From an uncultured Rikenella sp. (GTDB taxonomy: Bacteria > Bacteroidota > Bacteroidia > Bacteroidales > Rikenellaceae), in the NCBI GenBank assembly GCA_947627885.1, contig CANQXP010000017.1:1-34397 (forward strand): a DNA stretch of 34,397 bases. Reading direction: 5' to 3'. The notes under the pieces are model-generated. The model was not told where the DNA came from. It made no database searches and saw only the letters and a list, made by a program, of their open reading frames with translations. A program made the translations under genes and the position numbers. This document shows, piece by piece, positions 1-8,509 of the stretch; within the stretch, counting starts at the first letter, position 1; every line of letters begins with the position of its first letter.

Positions 1-538
1 GCTCCGCTCGCCTCGGTGCTTTTTTATTGCTTTATTTGTCCTCGGCGCGCTCCCCCCGCGCCGGCCCCGTCGGGGCTTTTGTTAGCGTTTGCATAGCCCA
101 AGGGAGCGGCTTCCCATCGGGGAGGCGGGCGCCGCCCGCTGTCGCGGAAATACAGCTACTCGCACTTTCGTCTTCGGGCCGCCCGCGTCCTCCCACGGGG
201 CGGCCCGGCGATGCTTAAGCATCGCGCAAAAGGACTCAGCTACTCGCTCACCGCCCTATGCGGCTCGAAGCTCACGCTTCTCGCCGTCGCCTCCCGCAGC
301 GGAAGCCCGCTGTCGCAGAAACTCCCAGCCCGCCAAAGTCCCCTCGGCGCTCTTGAAAGAGCTTGCGCCCGCGACCGGGCCACCGCTGACGCAAGAACTC
401 CCAGCCCGCCAAAGTCCCCCCAGTCCCCTCCAACCCGCCCGCACAAAACGCCCGGAAAACCTCTGCTCAACTTCTATAAAACCCACCCCAGATCTGGCCG
501 AAAAAATGCCATACAGGGATAAACTCCCGAATAAATAT
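1..538. repeat. Intergenic mosaic repeat block at the left window edge
   Basis: No credible gene lies here; the open frames are repeat translations. The block consists of modules seen elsewhere in the window. Positions 62-109 are the inverse of 4962-5009 and 33951-33998. Positions 208-249 (hairpin GCGATGCT-TA-AGCATCGC followed by AGCTACTCGCTC) are the inverse of the last bases of the window (34350-34391). The TTATTTGTCC/CGGCGCGC module near 33-50 recurs at about 21410 and, inverted, at about 3950. A 24-bp direct repeat occurs at 320-343 and 396-419. The inverse of the GCGTCAGCGG motif lies at about 383-392. Confidence 0.8.
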
Positions 539-546
539 TATCTTTG
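539..546 (+). promoter_or_regulatory. Bacteroidetes-type -7 promoter box (TATCTTTG)
   Basis: The octamer matches the TAnnTTTG consensus used by Bacteroidetes primary sigma factors. It would place transcription start near 553, about 20 nt before the ATG at 573. No clear TTTG -33 box is visible at the expected distance. Confidence 0.6.
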
Positions 547-572
547 AAAGTTAAAACCAATACACGACCGTT

Positions 573-1190
573 ATGCAGATCACCAAACGCCTCCTGGCGA
601 TCGCCGCCGCACTGCTGTTCGGTGCCGGAACCTACGGCACCGCTTCCGCACAGGGCTTCTACTGGGGCCCCCGCGCCGGGCTCAACATCAGCACCGTCAC
701 CAAGACCACCTACTCCAAAGCCCGCGCCCGCGCCAACTTCGGGCTGATGGCCGGCTATAAGCTCAACGACCTGGTCGGGTTGCAGGCCGAAGCCCTCTAC
801 TCCCTGCAAGGGAGCAAAATGACCAACAGCGACCACGTATACTCCTACAACTACCTCAAGATCCCCGTGCTGGCCAAACTCTACCTGATCGGCGGCCTCA
901 ATATCGAAGCCGGGATCTCCTTCAACTGGCTCGTCAAAGCCCAGGAGAAATGGAGCAGCACCGTCTACGACATTGACGGCAACGCCACCGGCAAAGTCAG
1001 CCACAGCCAGAACCTGATGAGCGATACCAAAGGCTTCGACTTCACCATCCCCGTCGGCGTCAACTACCAGTTCCCGCGGCTGTTCGACATCGGGCTGCGG
1101 TACGATATCTCCACCGTCCGCGTGCCCGAAGACCGGAAAAACCACTCCAAGAGCAGCAACTGGTCCGTCAGCCTCGGCGTGCGGTTCTAA
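573..1190 (+). CDS. Outer-membrane beta-barrel protein (PorT/porin-like family)
   Basis: A 205-residue exported protein. Residues 1-26 form a signal peptide (basic start, hydrophobic Ala/Leu-rich core, cleavage near TASAQG). The mature part begins with a WGPRAGLN-type strand, then alternates polar and aromatic residues in strand-like blocks (GLMAGYKL, LQAEALYSLQGS, YLKIPVLAKLY, GISFNW) and ends in GVRF with a terminal Phe. This is the layout of the small Bacteroidetes outer-membrane beta-barrel domain family (PF13568-like), whose members mostly have no assigned substrate. A -7 promoter box lies 27 nt upstream. The gene is 137 nt ahead of a TlpA-type lipoprotein gene in the same direction, so co-transcription is possible. 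The family call is good; no specific cargo can be inferred. Confidence 0.9.
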   Translation: MQITKRLLAIAAALLFGAGTYGTASAQGFYWGPRAGLNISTVTKTTYSKARARANFGLMAGYKLNDLVGLQAEALYSLQGSKMTNSDHVYSYNYLKIPVLAKLYLIGGLNIEAGISFNWLVKAQEKWSSTVYDIDGNATGKVSHSQNLMSDTKGFDFTIPVGVNYQFPRLFDIGLRYDISTVRVPEDRKNHSKSSNWSVSLGVRF

Positions 1191-1265
1191 AATGACGACA
1201 CGCCCGATCCGCCGGGATTGCCGGGGCCGCATATAGGCCGGCACGGAGTTCACGTGCCGACGGCG

Positions 1266-1298
1266 CCCTGCGGCCCGCGCCAAAGCGCAGCCGCAGGG
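1266..1298. repeat. Intergenic inverted repeat
   Basis: CCCTGCGGC and GCCGCAGGG form a perfect 9-bp stem across about 15 nt. It lies between the beta-barrel gene and the TlpA-type gene. A smaller GGCACG/CGTGCC stem lies just upstream. There is no T-tract, so a terminator is not claimed; it may attenuate or separate the two genes. Confidence 0.45.
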
Positions 1299-1327
1299 CG
1301 AAAACCACGAAAGAAAAAACCATACCT

Positions 1328-2497
1328 ATGAAAAACCTTTTCCCCGGCCTCCTTTGCGCCGCCTTGTTCATGAGCGCCTGTTCCGACAGCGGCAAAGGCC
1401 GGCTCGCCGTCAGCATCGAAGGCATGCCCGACGACAGCCTGATCTGCTCCTACTTCACCCCCGCCACCATCCGCGAGCGCGGCGACATGGCCACCTTCCT
1501 GGTGGGCGGCAGCCGCACCGGCGAGCGCGTCGACTTCTCGATCGACATACCCGACGACGGGCACCTCTACAAAATTTTCCTCGCCCCGCAGAGCTTCCGT
1601 GCCGACGGGCCCCGGCAGAACATCGAACTCTTCCTGCTGCCCGGCGAAAAAACCAGCGTGCAGGCTGTATACGAGCCTAAGGGCAAGGCCATCGACTATA
1701 CCGTCTCCGACAGCAGCCAGCAGCGGTGGATGGATCACAGCAAAACCTTCGAGCGGCTCCAGCTGCGGCTCGATATGCTCAACGCCACCGCCATGATGAT
1801 CTCGCCAGAGCGGCGCACCCTCGGCGACACCGTCTACAAACAGATGCAGACCATCGCCGACAGCATCTTGCAGATCAAGGCCGCCTATATCGGGGCCCAT
1901 CCCGCCGACCCGGTCTCCGGCTACCTGATGACCACCATCGACAACGGCCCCACCCTCGACAGCCTCTATAACCTGCTCGACGAAAGTGTCAAGAACGGCC
2001 CGCTGAAAGAGTGGCTCGATTTGCAGAAAGAGATGACCGACAACATGTCCGCCGCCGAGCACGCCCGTGCGACGGTCAGGGAAGGCGCCGCGGCGCCCGA
2101 CTTCACCCTGCCCCGCATCGACGGCAAAGAGTTCACCCTCTCGTCCCTGTACGGCAAAGGGAAATACACCGTCCTCGACTTCTGGGGCACCTGGTGCGGC
2201 TGGTGCATGAAAGGGATGCCCGCCATGAAAGAGGCGTATGCCCAATATAAGGAGAGCGTGGAATTCGTCGGCATCGACTGCGGCGACAAAGAGGAGGTCT
2301 GGAAACAGACCGTCGGGCGACAGCAGCTCCCGTGGATCAACGTGCGGGCCGACGGCGACCGCACCCCCGTGAAATTCGGCATCGAGGCCTATCCGACCAA
2401 GATGATCCTCGACCCGCAGGGGATCATCCTCGCCCGGTTCACCGGCGAAGATCCCGCGTTTTACGCCACCCTCGACTCACTCGTCAATAAACGGTAA
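1328..2497 (+). CDS. TlpA/ResA-type thioredoxin lipoprotein with DUF4369-like N-terminal domain
   Basis: A 389-residue protein. It begins with a lipoprotein signal (lipobox F-M-S-A-C, lipidated Cys18), which predicts anchoring in the periplasm-facing envelope. Residues about 24-120 resemble the DUF4369 beta domain that often precedes Bacteroidetes thioredoxins. A helical linker spans about 130-245. The C-terminal AhpC/TSA-Redoxin fold starts at [11 protein letters not shown]. Its active site is W-C-G-W-C (Cys290, Cys293), with the cis-Pro in AYPTKMIL. Such proteins reduce or exchange disulfides in exported proteins or in cytochrome c maturation; the partner here is unknown. The Gly-Trp dipeptide differs from the usual Gly-Pro and may shift redox potential. 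Only 16 nt separate it from lpxD, so the two probably share a transcript. Confidence 0.92.
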   Translation: MKNLFPGLLCAALFMSACSDSGKGRLAVSIEGMPDDSLICSYFTPATIRERGDMATFLVGGSRTGERVDFSIDIPDDGHLYKIFLAPQSFRADGPRQNIELFLLPGEKTSVQAVYEPKGKAIDYTVSDSSQQRWMDHSKTFERLQLRLDMLNATAMMISPERRTLGDTVYKQMQTIADSILQIKAAYIGAHPADPVSGYLMTTIDNGPTLDSLYNLLDESVKNGPLKEWLDLQKEMTDNMSAAEHARATVREGAAAPDFTLPRIDGKEFTLSSLYGKGKYTVLDFWGTWCGWCMKGMPAMKEAYAQYKESVEFVGIDCGDKEEVWKQTVGRQQLPWINVRADGDRTPVKFGIEAYPTKMILDPQGIILARFTGEDPAFYATLDSLVNKR

Positions 2498-2513
2498 CCT
2501 ACAGAATACAGAC

Positions 2514-3572
2514 ATGCAGTTCACAGCAGAGATCATCGCCGGGTTCCTCGGCGGCTCGATCGAAGGGCGTCCGGAAGCCGTCGTCGGCTCCGTGGCCAAG
2601 ATCGAGGAGGCGCGGGACGGCGACCTCGTTTTCCTCTCCAACCCCAAATACGAAGAGCACCTCTACCATACCGGCGCCACCGTGGCCATCGTCAACAGCG
2701 ATTTCAGGGCCCAGCATCCGTTGCCCGAAGGGCTGACGCTGGTGCGGGTCGAAAACGCCTATAAGGCGTTCGCCTCGCTGCTCGACCTCTACGTGGCCAA
2801 CAAGCCGAAGAAGAGCGGGATCAGCTCCCTGGCCTTTATCCATCCGACGGCCACCGTGGGGGCGGATGTTTACGTCGGCGAATACGCCGTGGTCGGCGAA
2901 GGCGCCGTGATCGGTGACCGGGCGGAGGTCTGGCCGCAGGTCTATGTCGGCGACCGCGTCAAAGTGGGTGCAGGATCGAAACTCTATCCCGGGGTCAAGG
3001 TTTACGAGGATTGCGTGATCGGCGACCGGGTCATCGTTCAGGGCGGCACGGTGATCGGCGGCGACGGCTTCGGCTTCGCCCCCACCGAGGACGGCTCGTT
3101 CCAGAAGATCCCGCAGATCGGGAACGTCGTCATCGAAGACGACGTCGAGATCGGCTCCAACTCTGCCATAGACAGGGCCACTATGGGCTCGACCCGCATC
3201 AGGAAAGGCGCCAAACTCGACAACCTCATCCAGATCGCCCACAACGTGGTGGTCGGCGAGAACACGGTGATGGCGGCCCAGGTGGGCATCGCGGGGTCTA
3301 CGAAAGTGGGTAGCAATGTGATGATGGGCGGCCAGGTGGGTGTTGTGGGACATATCACCATCGCGGACGGGGTGAAGATCGGCTCGCAGTCGGGCATCCC
3401 GAACAACATCCTGAAGCCGGGGATCACCGTTTTCGGCTCGCCGGCCTATCCGGGGCTGGAGGGACACCGCATCCAGGCTTCGGTGAAGCAGCTCCCGGAA
3501 CTGCGCAAGCAGGTCTCGGAGCTCGCCCGGCAGGTCAAGGCCCTTGAAGAGCGGCTTGCCGTGACGAAGTAA
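2514..3572 (+). CDS. lpxD: UDP-3-O-(3-hydroxyacyl)glucosamine N-acyltransferase LpxD
   Basis: A 352-residue protein, close to the usual 340-350. It catalyses the third lipid A step, transferring a 3-hydroxyacyl chain from acyl-ACP to the amino group of UDP-3-O-acylglucosamine. The N-terminal uridine-binding domain covers about residues 1-100 ([16 protein letters not shown]). Next comes a left-handed beta-helix of hexapeptide repeats (about 105-310, for example [17 protein letters not shown]). The catalytic His sits in [12 protein letters not shown] at His243. The C-terminus is a short helix typical of LpxD ([20 protein letters not shown]). In many Bacteroidetes lpxD stands next to lpxC-fabZ and lpxA; here it instead follows a thioredoxin lipoprotein gene by 16 nt and is followed by repeats. 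Confidence 0.96.
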   Translation: MQFTAEIIAGFLGGSIEGRPEAVVGSVAKIEEARDGDLVFLSNPKYEEHLYHTGATVAIVNSDFRAQHPLPEGLTLVRVENAYKAFASLLDLYVANKPKKSGISSLAFIHPTATVGADVYVGEYAVVGEGAVIGDRAEVWPQVYVGDRVKVGAGSKLYPGVKVYEDCVIGDRVIVQGGTVIGGDGFGFAPTEDGSFQKIPQIGNVVIEDDVEIGSNSAIDRATMGSTRIRKGAKLDNLIQIAHNVVVGENTVMAAQVGIAGSTKVGSNVMMGGQVGVVGHITIADGVKIGSQSGIPNNILKPGITVFGSPAYPGLEGHRIQASVKQLPELRKQVSELARQVKALEERLAVTK

Positions 3573-3671
3573 CGGAGGAGGGTAAGATATAGGGCGGGTA
3601 ATTTAGTTTCCTCGTCCGTGGGCGGCGGAGTGCGTAAGCCCGAAGCCGCAGTAAGGCGATAAGCGAAAAGC

Positions 3672-3748
3672 GCGACTCGTCCGGGTCGCCGGGCCCGCCG
3701 CCAAGCCGCTTTGCGGCTTCGCCCGGAGGCGGCGGCCCGAATAGGGTA
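3672..3748 (+). repeat. 77-bp repeat module, copy 1 of 3
   Basis: Nearly identical to 11730-11806 and 24087-24163. It opens with a GCGAC...GTCGC hairpin, followed by CCGGGC. It then forms a nested hairpin: outer GGGCCCGCCGCC against GGCGGCGGCCC, inner AAGCCGC-TTT-GCGGCTT. It ends in CCCGAAT followed by GGTA. Confidence 0.9.
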
Positions 3749-4131
3749 ACCTGTGCTATGCCAGCCGTGAGCCCGGAGCCAGCGAAGGGGCATAAGGGTA
3801 GTTACAGCCCGGCTGGAGTGCCCAGCGGCACCAGCCCTGCGCCCGGGGATGGCTCCGGGCTGTGCGACCTTACGGTCGCAGACAAGCAAGAAAAGTTCCC
3901 GCGTCAGCGGTGGCCCGGTCGTGGGCGAGCCCGCAGGGCGCGCGGGGGAGCGCGCCGGGACAAATAAGGCCATAGCCTACCCCCGCCCCAGCGGTTAGGC
4001 CGAGAATATCTTCCGGACCGCAGCAGCGGTAAGGCTGTGAGCGAGTATCGCGTTCCGGTAAGGAACGCCGGGCGCCCCCGATGGGGGCAGGGGCGCCCGA
4101 ACCGAGTAGTTACAGCCGATATAACAGCCGA

Positions 4132-4149
4132 CCGCTGACGCGTCAGCGG
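4132..4149. repeat. Perfect 18-bp palindrome where two repeat units meet head to head
   Basis: CCGCTGACGCGTCAGCGG is the GCGTCAGCGG module fused to its own inverse through a shared GACGCGTC core. It marks a junction of oppositely oriented units. Confidence 0.9.
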
Positions 4150-4305
4150 GCGGCCCCCAGCCATTCCCGGCGGAGGCCTGGTGCTGCCGGACACGCAAAC
4201 CGGGCTGAAATTATCCGCCCCCTTGAACGAACCGTTGAATAAGACCCGATGATCGTCCGCCGCAGCCGCGCCCAGCGCGAAGAACACGCCGTCAGCGCCG
4301 ACCCC

Positions 4306-4890
4306 ATGGAAGGGGCGACCATAATCGGCATCGACCCCGGCACCAACGTGCTCGGTTACGGCGTGCTGCATATCAGCGGCGGGAAACCGGTTTGTAAAGT
4401 GTTGGGCGTGGTCACATTGGGGAAATACAAAGACCGCTACCAGAAACTCCGGCACATCTTCGAGCGCGTCACCGCTCTGGTTAAAGAGTACAAACCCGAC
4501 GAAATGGCCCTTGAAGCCCCGTTTTATGGCGACAACGTGCAGAGCATGCTCAAACTTGGGCGTGCGCAGGGCGTGGCCATGGCCGCCGCCCTGGTGCAGG
4601 ACATACCCGTCTTCGAATACTCGCCCCGGCGCATCAAGCAGGCCATTACCGGCCAGGGCGGCGCATCCAAAGAGCAGGTCGCCGCGCTGTTGCAGAAGAT
4701 ACTCGGCATCGGCGCCACCCCCAAAGAGCTCGACGCCACCGACGGGTTGGCCGTGGCCCTGTGCCACTATTACATATCCTCCAGCCCGCTGGGTACCGCC
4801 GCCGGGGAGCGGCGCGGCGAAGGAGGCGTGAGCGGCGGGGCCGGCAGCTGGGCCGCCTTCGTCGGCAGCAACCCCGACAAAGTCAAGTGA
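4306..4890 (+). CDS. ruvC: Holliday junction endonuclease RuvC
   Basis: A 194-residue protein from the ATG at 4306. It resolves Holliday junctions with RuvAB by paired incisions. The RNase H-like fold shows IIGIDPGTN (Asp10), MALEAPFYGDNVQSM (Glu70) and LDATDGLAVALCHYY (Asp143, Asp146), the four metal-binding acidic residues. RuvC proteins normally begin a few residues before IIGIDPGT, so I prefer 4306; an in-frame ATG at 4249 would add 19 basic, atypical residues. The C-terminal tail after residue 155 (Gly/Ala/Ser-rich, GSWAAFVGSNPDKVK) is longer than the minimal family end and could partly derive from the GC-rich repeat environment. The gene stands alone between two repeat blocks, without ruvA or ruvB nearby. 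Confidence 0.94.
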   Translation: MEGATIIGIDPGTNVLGYGVLHISGGKPVCKVLGVVTLGKYKDRYQKLRHIFERVTALVKEYKPDEMALEAPFYGDNVQSMLKLGRAQGVAMAAALVQDIPVFEYSPRRIKQAITGQGGASKEQVAALLQKILGIGATPKELDATDGLAVALCHYYISSSPLGTAAGERRGEGGVSGGAGSWAAFVGSNPDKVK

Positions 4891-5161
4891 GCGGCTTGTT
4901 ACGAGCTATACATATTTCCATCCGCAGGATGGCGCGGGCCGCAGCCTCCCCCGGCGGAGGCCCACTCCCTTGGGGTAATGCAAACCCTAACAAAAGCCCC
5001 GACGGGGCCGTTTCCCGCAGGCGCCCGACCCGAAAAAGCACATAGCTTTTCGTCCCGCAGGGGGAGCCCGAATAAGGATCCGGAAAAGCGCCGGACTTCA
5101 GCAAATCCGGGCCCGACTATATAAAAGAACATAAACCAAAACACCATAACCGACCATAGCC
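4891..5161. repeat. Intergenic mosaic repeat block between ruvC and TlpA-type gene
   Basis: 271 bp. Positions 4962-5009 are a module of about 48 bp centred on ATGCAAACCCTAACAAAAGC and ending GCCCCGACGGGGCC. It matches 33951-33998 in the same direction and 62-109 inverted. The remaining bases carry GGCCGCAGCCTCCCCC-type segments also seen at 28260-28300 and 21297-21320. No promoter consensus was recognised before 5162. Confidence 0.75.
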
Positions 5162-6202
5162 ATGAAAAAAATGTTCCTGTTGGGCGCCGCCGCCCTGATG
5201 CTCGCGGCCTGCGCCAAAAAAGGGTACCAAGTGAAAGCCAGCCTCGACGGGCTCGAAGACGGACAGAAAGTGTACCTCTCCGTCCTCCAGGGCAAACTGC
5301 CCCGCGTGCTCGACTCCGCCACCGTCCGGGACGGGCAGGCCGCCTTCAGCGGCGAGATCGCCCTGCCGATGCTCGCCCAGCTCACCGTCGGCGACAGCGC
5401 CTCCAAAGCCGTCGCCCAGTTCTTCCTGGAGAACAGCCCCATCGCCGTGACCGGTTCCCTGAGCCAGCCCGACAGCGTGCAGGTGACAGGCTCCGCCGAG
5501 CAGGATTTGTACCAAAGTTACCTCGACGCCGTCGACAGCCTGCGCAGCTATGCGCAAGTCACCGTGTACGGGCGCGATTTCGTTAGAAACAACCCCCGGA
5601 GCGCAGCCGCAGCCTATGTGTTCTTCCGCCGCGTGACCCCCGGCATGGAGTACCCCGAAATGCGTGAATACGCCGCCGGGTTCGACAGCACCCTTCGCGG
5701 TTCCGTTTACCTCCGGCTCGTCGAAGATATGGCCGACCGCCTGGAAGCGACCAGCCCCGGCCATAAATTCACCGACTTCACCCTGCCCGACACCACCGGG
5801 ACTCCCGTCTCCCTGTCATCCGTCGCCGGACAGGGCAACTACGTGCTGCTCGACTTCTGGGCATCGTGGTGCGGCCCCTGCCGGGCCGAGAACCCCCACG
5901 TCGTAGCCGCCTACAACCAGTACAAGGACAAAGGCTTCACCGTCTTCGGCGTGTCGCTCGACCGTCCCGACGGCCGCGACCGGTGGATCAAGGCCATCGA
6001 AAAAGACGGTTTGGCGTGGACCAATGTCAGCGACCTCAAATTCTGGGATTGCGTTCCGGCCGCCGCATACGGCGTGCGTTCCATCCCGTCGAACGTGCTG
6101 ATCGGGCCGGACGGCACCATCGTGGCGCGTAACCTGCGCGGCGACGCCCTGACCGCCAAGCTCGGCGAAGTGTACGGCGAGGCGGCTGCCGCCGGGGAAT
6201 AG
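5162..6202 (+). CDS. TlpA-type thioredoxin lipoprotein with DUF4369 domain
   Basis: A 346-residue protein. Its lipoprotein signal ends in L-A-A-C (Cys17), and Lys-Lys follows two residues later. Residues about 22-115 match the DUF4369 pattern (VKASLDGLEDGQKVYLS... SATVRDGQAAFSGEI), a domain fused to thioredoxins in many Bacteroidetes. The C-terminal thioredoxin-like domain starts at FTDFTLPDTTG. It has the classic W-C-G-P-C site (Cys237, Cys240), followed by RAENPHVVAAYNQYKDKGF and the cis-Pro in SIPSNVLIGPDG. It most likely acts as a periplasmic thiol-disulfide reductase; substrates are unknown. It is 31-41% shorter in the N-terminal linker than the minus-strand relative at 19512-21056. It appears monocistronic, with repeats on both sides. 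Confidence 0.93.
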   Translation: MKKMFLLGAAALMLAACAKKGYQVKASLDGLEDGQKVYLSVLQGKLPRVLDSATVRDGQAAFSGEIALPMLAQLTVGDSASKAVAQFFLENSPIAVTGSLSQPDSVQVTGSAEQDLYQSYLDAVDSLRSYAQVTVYGRDFVRNNPRSAAAAYVFFRRVTPGMEYPEMREYAAGFDSTLRGSVYLRLVEDMADRLEATSPGHKFTDFTLPDTTGTPVSLSSVAGQGNYVLLDFWASWCGPCRAENPHVVAAYNQYKDKGFTVFGVSLDRPDGRDRWIKAIEKDGLAWTNVSDLKFWDCVPAAAYGVRSIPSNVLIGPDGTIVARNLRGDALTAKLGEVYGEAAAAGE

Positions 6203-6776
6203 GCGGTTTTTCCGCGTGGCCTCTGTCCGCGGTGGCTTCTTTCAGACGGCTTGCCGTTCCGTGAAAATCAGGTTTAGGGCGAGTAGCTGAATTCCCGCCG
6301 CGTCAGCGGTCAGTCCGCAGCTTGTGGCAACGCCTCTCAGGAGCGCAGGGCCGAAGCGGGATAATTGCAGCCGATAAAACAGCCAACGCCTGCCGCGATA
6401 GCGGTCGGGCCTCCGCTGCGCGAGGCTTCGGCCCCCGCGACCCTGACCGGTCGCAGAGGTTATGGCCGACTCCCCGCGCCAGCGGTCAGCCCGCAGGGTG
6501 CCGCTCGGCACTCGAACCGGGAGTAGGTGAGGGCTGGTGCCGTTGGGTATCCCAGCCGGGCTGTAACTGCCCTTATTCGCCTCCGCAGGCTGCGGGCCGG
6601 ACGGCATGGACGAATAGTCGAAGCTCCGTGGTAACGGCGGGCCGCCCCGTGGGGGACGCGGGCGGCCCGAATCAGGCAGGGTGAATAGCCGGGTTCCACC
6701 AGCGGCGTCCTCGGTCGCTGCGCCGCTAAATAAAGCGCAGCGCGGGCTGACGGGCCCCGAAACCGATACAGACCCG
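6203..6776. repeat. Intergenic mosaic repeat block upstream of the Bat locus
   Basis: 574 bp without a credible gene. It holds GCGAGTAGCTG near 6281, GCGTCAGCGG at about 6300, and a TAATTGCAGCCGATAAAACAG variant of the GTAGTTACAGCC module at 6362. A GCGACC...GGTCGC hairpin lies at 6437-6454 and an inverted GGCTGTAACTGCCC at about 6569-6582. A module ending GACGAATAGTCGAAGCTCCG (about 6575-6628) recurs at 12012-12067 and, inverted, at 13622-13669. A nested GGGCCGCCCC...GGGCGGCCC hairpin lies at about 6640-6670. Confidence 0.85.
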
Positions 6777-6809
6777 CGGGGCGGGGATGGATTTTCCATC
6801 CCCGCCCCG
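6777..6809 (+). terminator. Strong intrinsic terminator upstream of the Bat locus
   Basis: A perfect 15-bp stem (CGGGGCGGGGATGGA at 6777-6791; its complement at 6795-6809) with a TTT loop, followed at once by TTTATTAT. It insulates the moxR promoter from upstream transcription. Confidence 0.8.
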
Positions 6810-6871
6810 TTTATTATGCCCGCAGCCCCCGCGAAGCCTTAAAAAATCCCGCACCGAGTCGAAAAATCTGT

Positions 6872-6879
6872 TAACTTTG
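6872..6879 (+). promoter_or_regulatory. Probable -7 promoter box of the Bat operon (TAACTTTG)
   Basis: It matches TAnnTTTG and lies 63 nt after the terminator stem. Transcription would start near 6886, giving a leader of about 100 nt before moxR. That leader contains the inverted repeat at 6915-6940. Confidence 0.65.
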
Positions 6880-6914
6880 TTAGCCGGGGGCGAAATAAAA
6901 AGCCCCGCCGCCCG

Positions 6915-6940
6915 TTTAAAGTAGTCGGAGCTACTTTAAA
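6915..6940 (+). promoter_or_regulatory. Inverted repeat in the moxR leader
   Basis: TTTAAAGTAG and CTACTTTAAA are perfect 10-bp arms around TCGGAG. The repeat lies about 30-55 nt after the predicted start site and 47 nt before the moxR ATG. Unlike the surrounding repeats it is AT-rich and I saw it only once. It could be an operator read as DNA or a leader hairpin read as RNA. Confidence 0.6.
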
Positions 6941-6987
6941 AGCGGCACCGGAACAGTAACACCAACCAAGCAACCAACTCAAGAGAT

Positions 6988-7986
6988 ATGAGCGAAGTCG
7001 TAAACATCCAGGAGCTCAACGCGCGGATCGAACAGCAGAGCGCCTTCGTCGACCTGCTGACCCTCGAAATGGGGAAAGTCATCGTCGGCCAGAAACACCT
7101 CGTCGAAAGCCTGCTGATCGGGCTGCTCTCCGACGGGCACATCCTGCTCGAAGGCGTGCCGGGCCTGGCCAAGACGCTGGCCATCAATACCCTGGCCGAC
7201 GCCGTGGACGCCCGGTTCAGCCGCATACAGTTCACCCCCGACCTGTTGCCGGCCGACCTGACCGGCACCTTGATCTATAGCCAGAAGAACGAAGAGTTCA
7301 CCGTTAAGCTTGGGCCTGTTTTCGCCAACTTCGTGCTGGCCGACGAGATCAACCGCTCGCCCGCCAAAGTGCAGTCCGCCCTGCTGGAAGCCATGCAGGA
7401 GCACCAGGTGACCATCGGCGACACCACCTACCCGCTGCCGCGGCCGTTCCTGGTGATGGCCACCCAGAACCCGCTGGAACAAGAAGGTACCTATCCGTTG
7501 CCTGAGGCCCAGGTAGACCGATTTATGCTCAAAGTCAGGATCGGGTATCCCAAGAAAGACGAGGAACGCCTGATTATCCGGCAAAACATGCTCGGTGCCG
7601 CCTTCCCGAAAGCCAAGCCCGTCGTGACCACCGAAGCCATCCTCAAGGCGCGGGAAGTGGTCGCAGAGGTCTATATGGACGAGAAGATCGAGCGCTATAT
7701 CGTAGACATCGTCTTCGCCACCCGCGAGCCGGAGAGCTACGGCCTCGACCGCCTGGCCGTGATGATCGGGTACGGGTGTTCGCCGCGTGCGTCGATCGCG
7801 CTGGCCAAGGCCGCCAAGGCATACGCCTTTATCAAACGGCGGGGTTACGTTATTCCGGAGGACGTGCGGGCCGTGTGCCCGGACGTGATGCGCCACCGTA
7901 TCGGGCTGACCTACGAGGCCGAGGCCGAGAATGTCACCTCCGAAGATATCATCACCGAGATACTGAATACCGTCGAAGTGCCGTAG
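6988..7986 (+). CDS. moxR: MoxR-family AAA+ ATPase of the Bat operon
   Basis: A 332-residue protein. MoxR ATPases act as chaperone-like motors working with VWA proteins encoded next to them. Visible motifs: Walker A GVPGLAKT (about residues 56-63), a pore-loop region after FTPDLLPADLTGTL, Walker B VLADEINRSP (about 115-124), sensor 1 MATQNPLEQEGTYPLPEAQ, and a C-terminal lid with SPRASIALAKAAKAYA. These are textbook positions for the RavA/MoxR clade. It is the first gene of the aerotolerance locus, preceded by a terminator, a -7 box and an inverted repeat. It is separated from its DUF58 partner by 523 bp of repeats, where relatives usually have a few bases. Confidence 0.96.
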   Translation: MSEVVNIQELNARIEQQSAFVDLLTLEMGKVIVGQKHLVESLLIGLLSDGHILLEGVPGLAKTLAINTLADAVDARFSRIQFTPDLLPADLTGTLIYSQKNEEFTVKLGPVFANFVLADEINRSPAKVQSALLEAMQEHQVTIGDTTYPLPRPFLVMATQNPLEQEGTYPLPEAQVDRFMLKVRIGYPKKDEERLIIRQNMLGAAFPKAKPVVTTEAILKAREVVAEVYMDEKIERYIVDIVFATREPESYGLDRLAVMIGYGCSPRASIALAKAAKAYAFIKRRGYVIPEDVRAVCPDVMRHRIGLTYEAEAENVTSEDIITEILNTVEVP

Positions 7987-8509
7987 GCTCGGATCGGCGG
8001 CTTACCGTGCATTTTGGATTTTGCATCTGCGCCGGGATTGCGGGTAATACGCCCTCGCCAGCGGTGAACCGCGCCCAATCGCCTTCGGTGCTAAGCCCGG
8101 AGGTACCTCGGGCTGAACCCCAGATAGCGAAAAGCCGGGTTCCGGCGTCAATGGCGGCCCGTCGGTCTGTTTCCTGCCCGGAGCCAGCGGAGGCGCATAA
8201 GGGTAGTTACAGCCCGGTTGGAGTGCCCAGCGGCACCAGCCCTTCGCCGGGGGTGGCTCCGGGCTGCGCGACCTCACGGTCGCCTAAGACTGCAAAATAC
8301 CCGCGTCAGCGGCGGGCCGCCCCGTGGGGGGGGGTGGGCGGCCCGAACACATGAGAGCGAAAAGCGCGACTCGTCAGAGTCGCCGGGCCGCCGCTAAACA
8401 ATATATAGGGTAGTTACAGCCCTGCCGGAGTGCCCGCGGCACCGGCGCCCGAATCGGGTAGTTACAGCCAGTAAGACAGGCAACGCCTGCGCGTACATTA
8501 CCGTAAACC
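7987..8509. repeat. Mosaic repeat block between moxR and the DUF58 gene
   Basis: 523 bp inside the operon. About 8177-8310 closely repeats 3770-3930, including GGGTAGTTACAGCC at about 8205 and the hairpin GCGACC-TCAC-GGTCGC (8268-8283). It continues with GCGTCAGCGG at about 8303, a GGGCCGCCCC...GGGCGGCCC bracket with a run of nine G (8326-8334), and the hairpin GCGACTC-GTCA-GAGTCGC (8366-8383). Two further GGGTAGTTACAGCC copies lie near 8409 and 8457, the second followed by AGTAAGACAGGCAACGCCTG. Confidence 0.87.

Larger units (their letters stand above)
3573..4248. repeat. Intergenic mosaic repeat block between lpxD and ruvC
   Basis: 676 bp with no credible gene. It contains the 77-bp module at 3672-3748. 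A composite unit at about 3770-3930 is closely matched by about 8177-8310 (GCCCGGAGCCAGCG, then GGGTAGTTACAGCC at 3796-3809, then the hairpin GCGACC-TTAC-GGTCGC at 3864-3879, then GCGTCAGCGG at 3901-3910). A hairpin GCGTTCC-GGTAA-GGAACGC lies at 4050-4068, a second GTAGTTACAGCC at about 4105-4116, and the palindrome of 4132-4149 follows. ruvC is preceded by no recognisable TAnnTTTG box. Confidence 0.85.

Noticed and set aside
4249-4305. Longer ruvC start at 4249
   Set aside because: It adds 19 residues before a motif that is normally at the very N-terminus. It is not excluded, but less likely.
7987-8509. Regularly recurring GGGTAGTTACAGCC units as a CRISPR array
   Set aside because: Spacing is irregular, units occur in both orientations in many gaps, and no cas gene is present.
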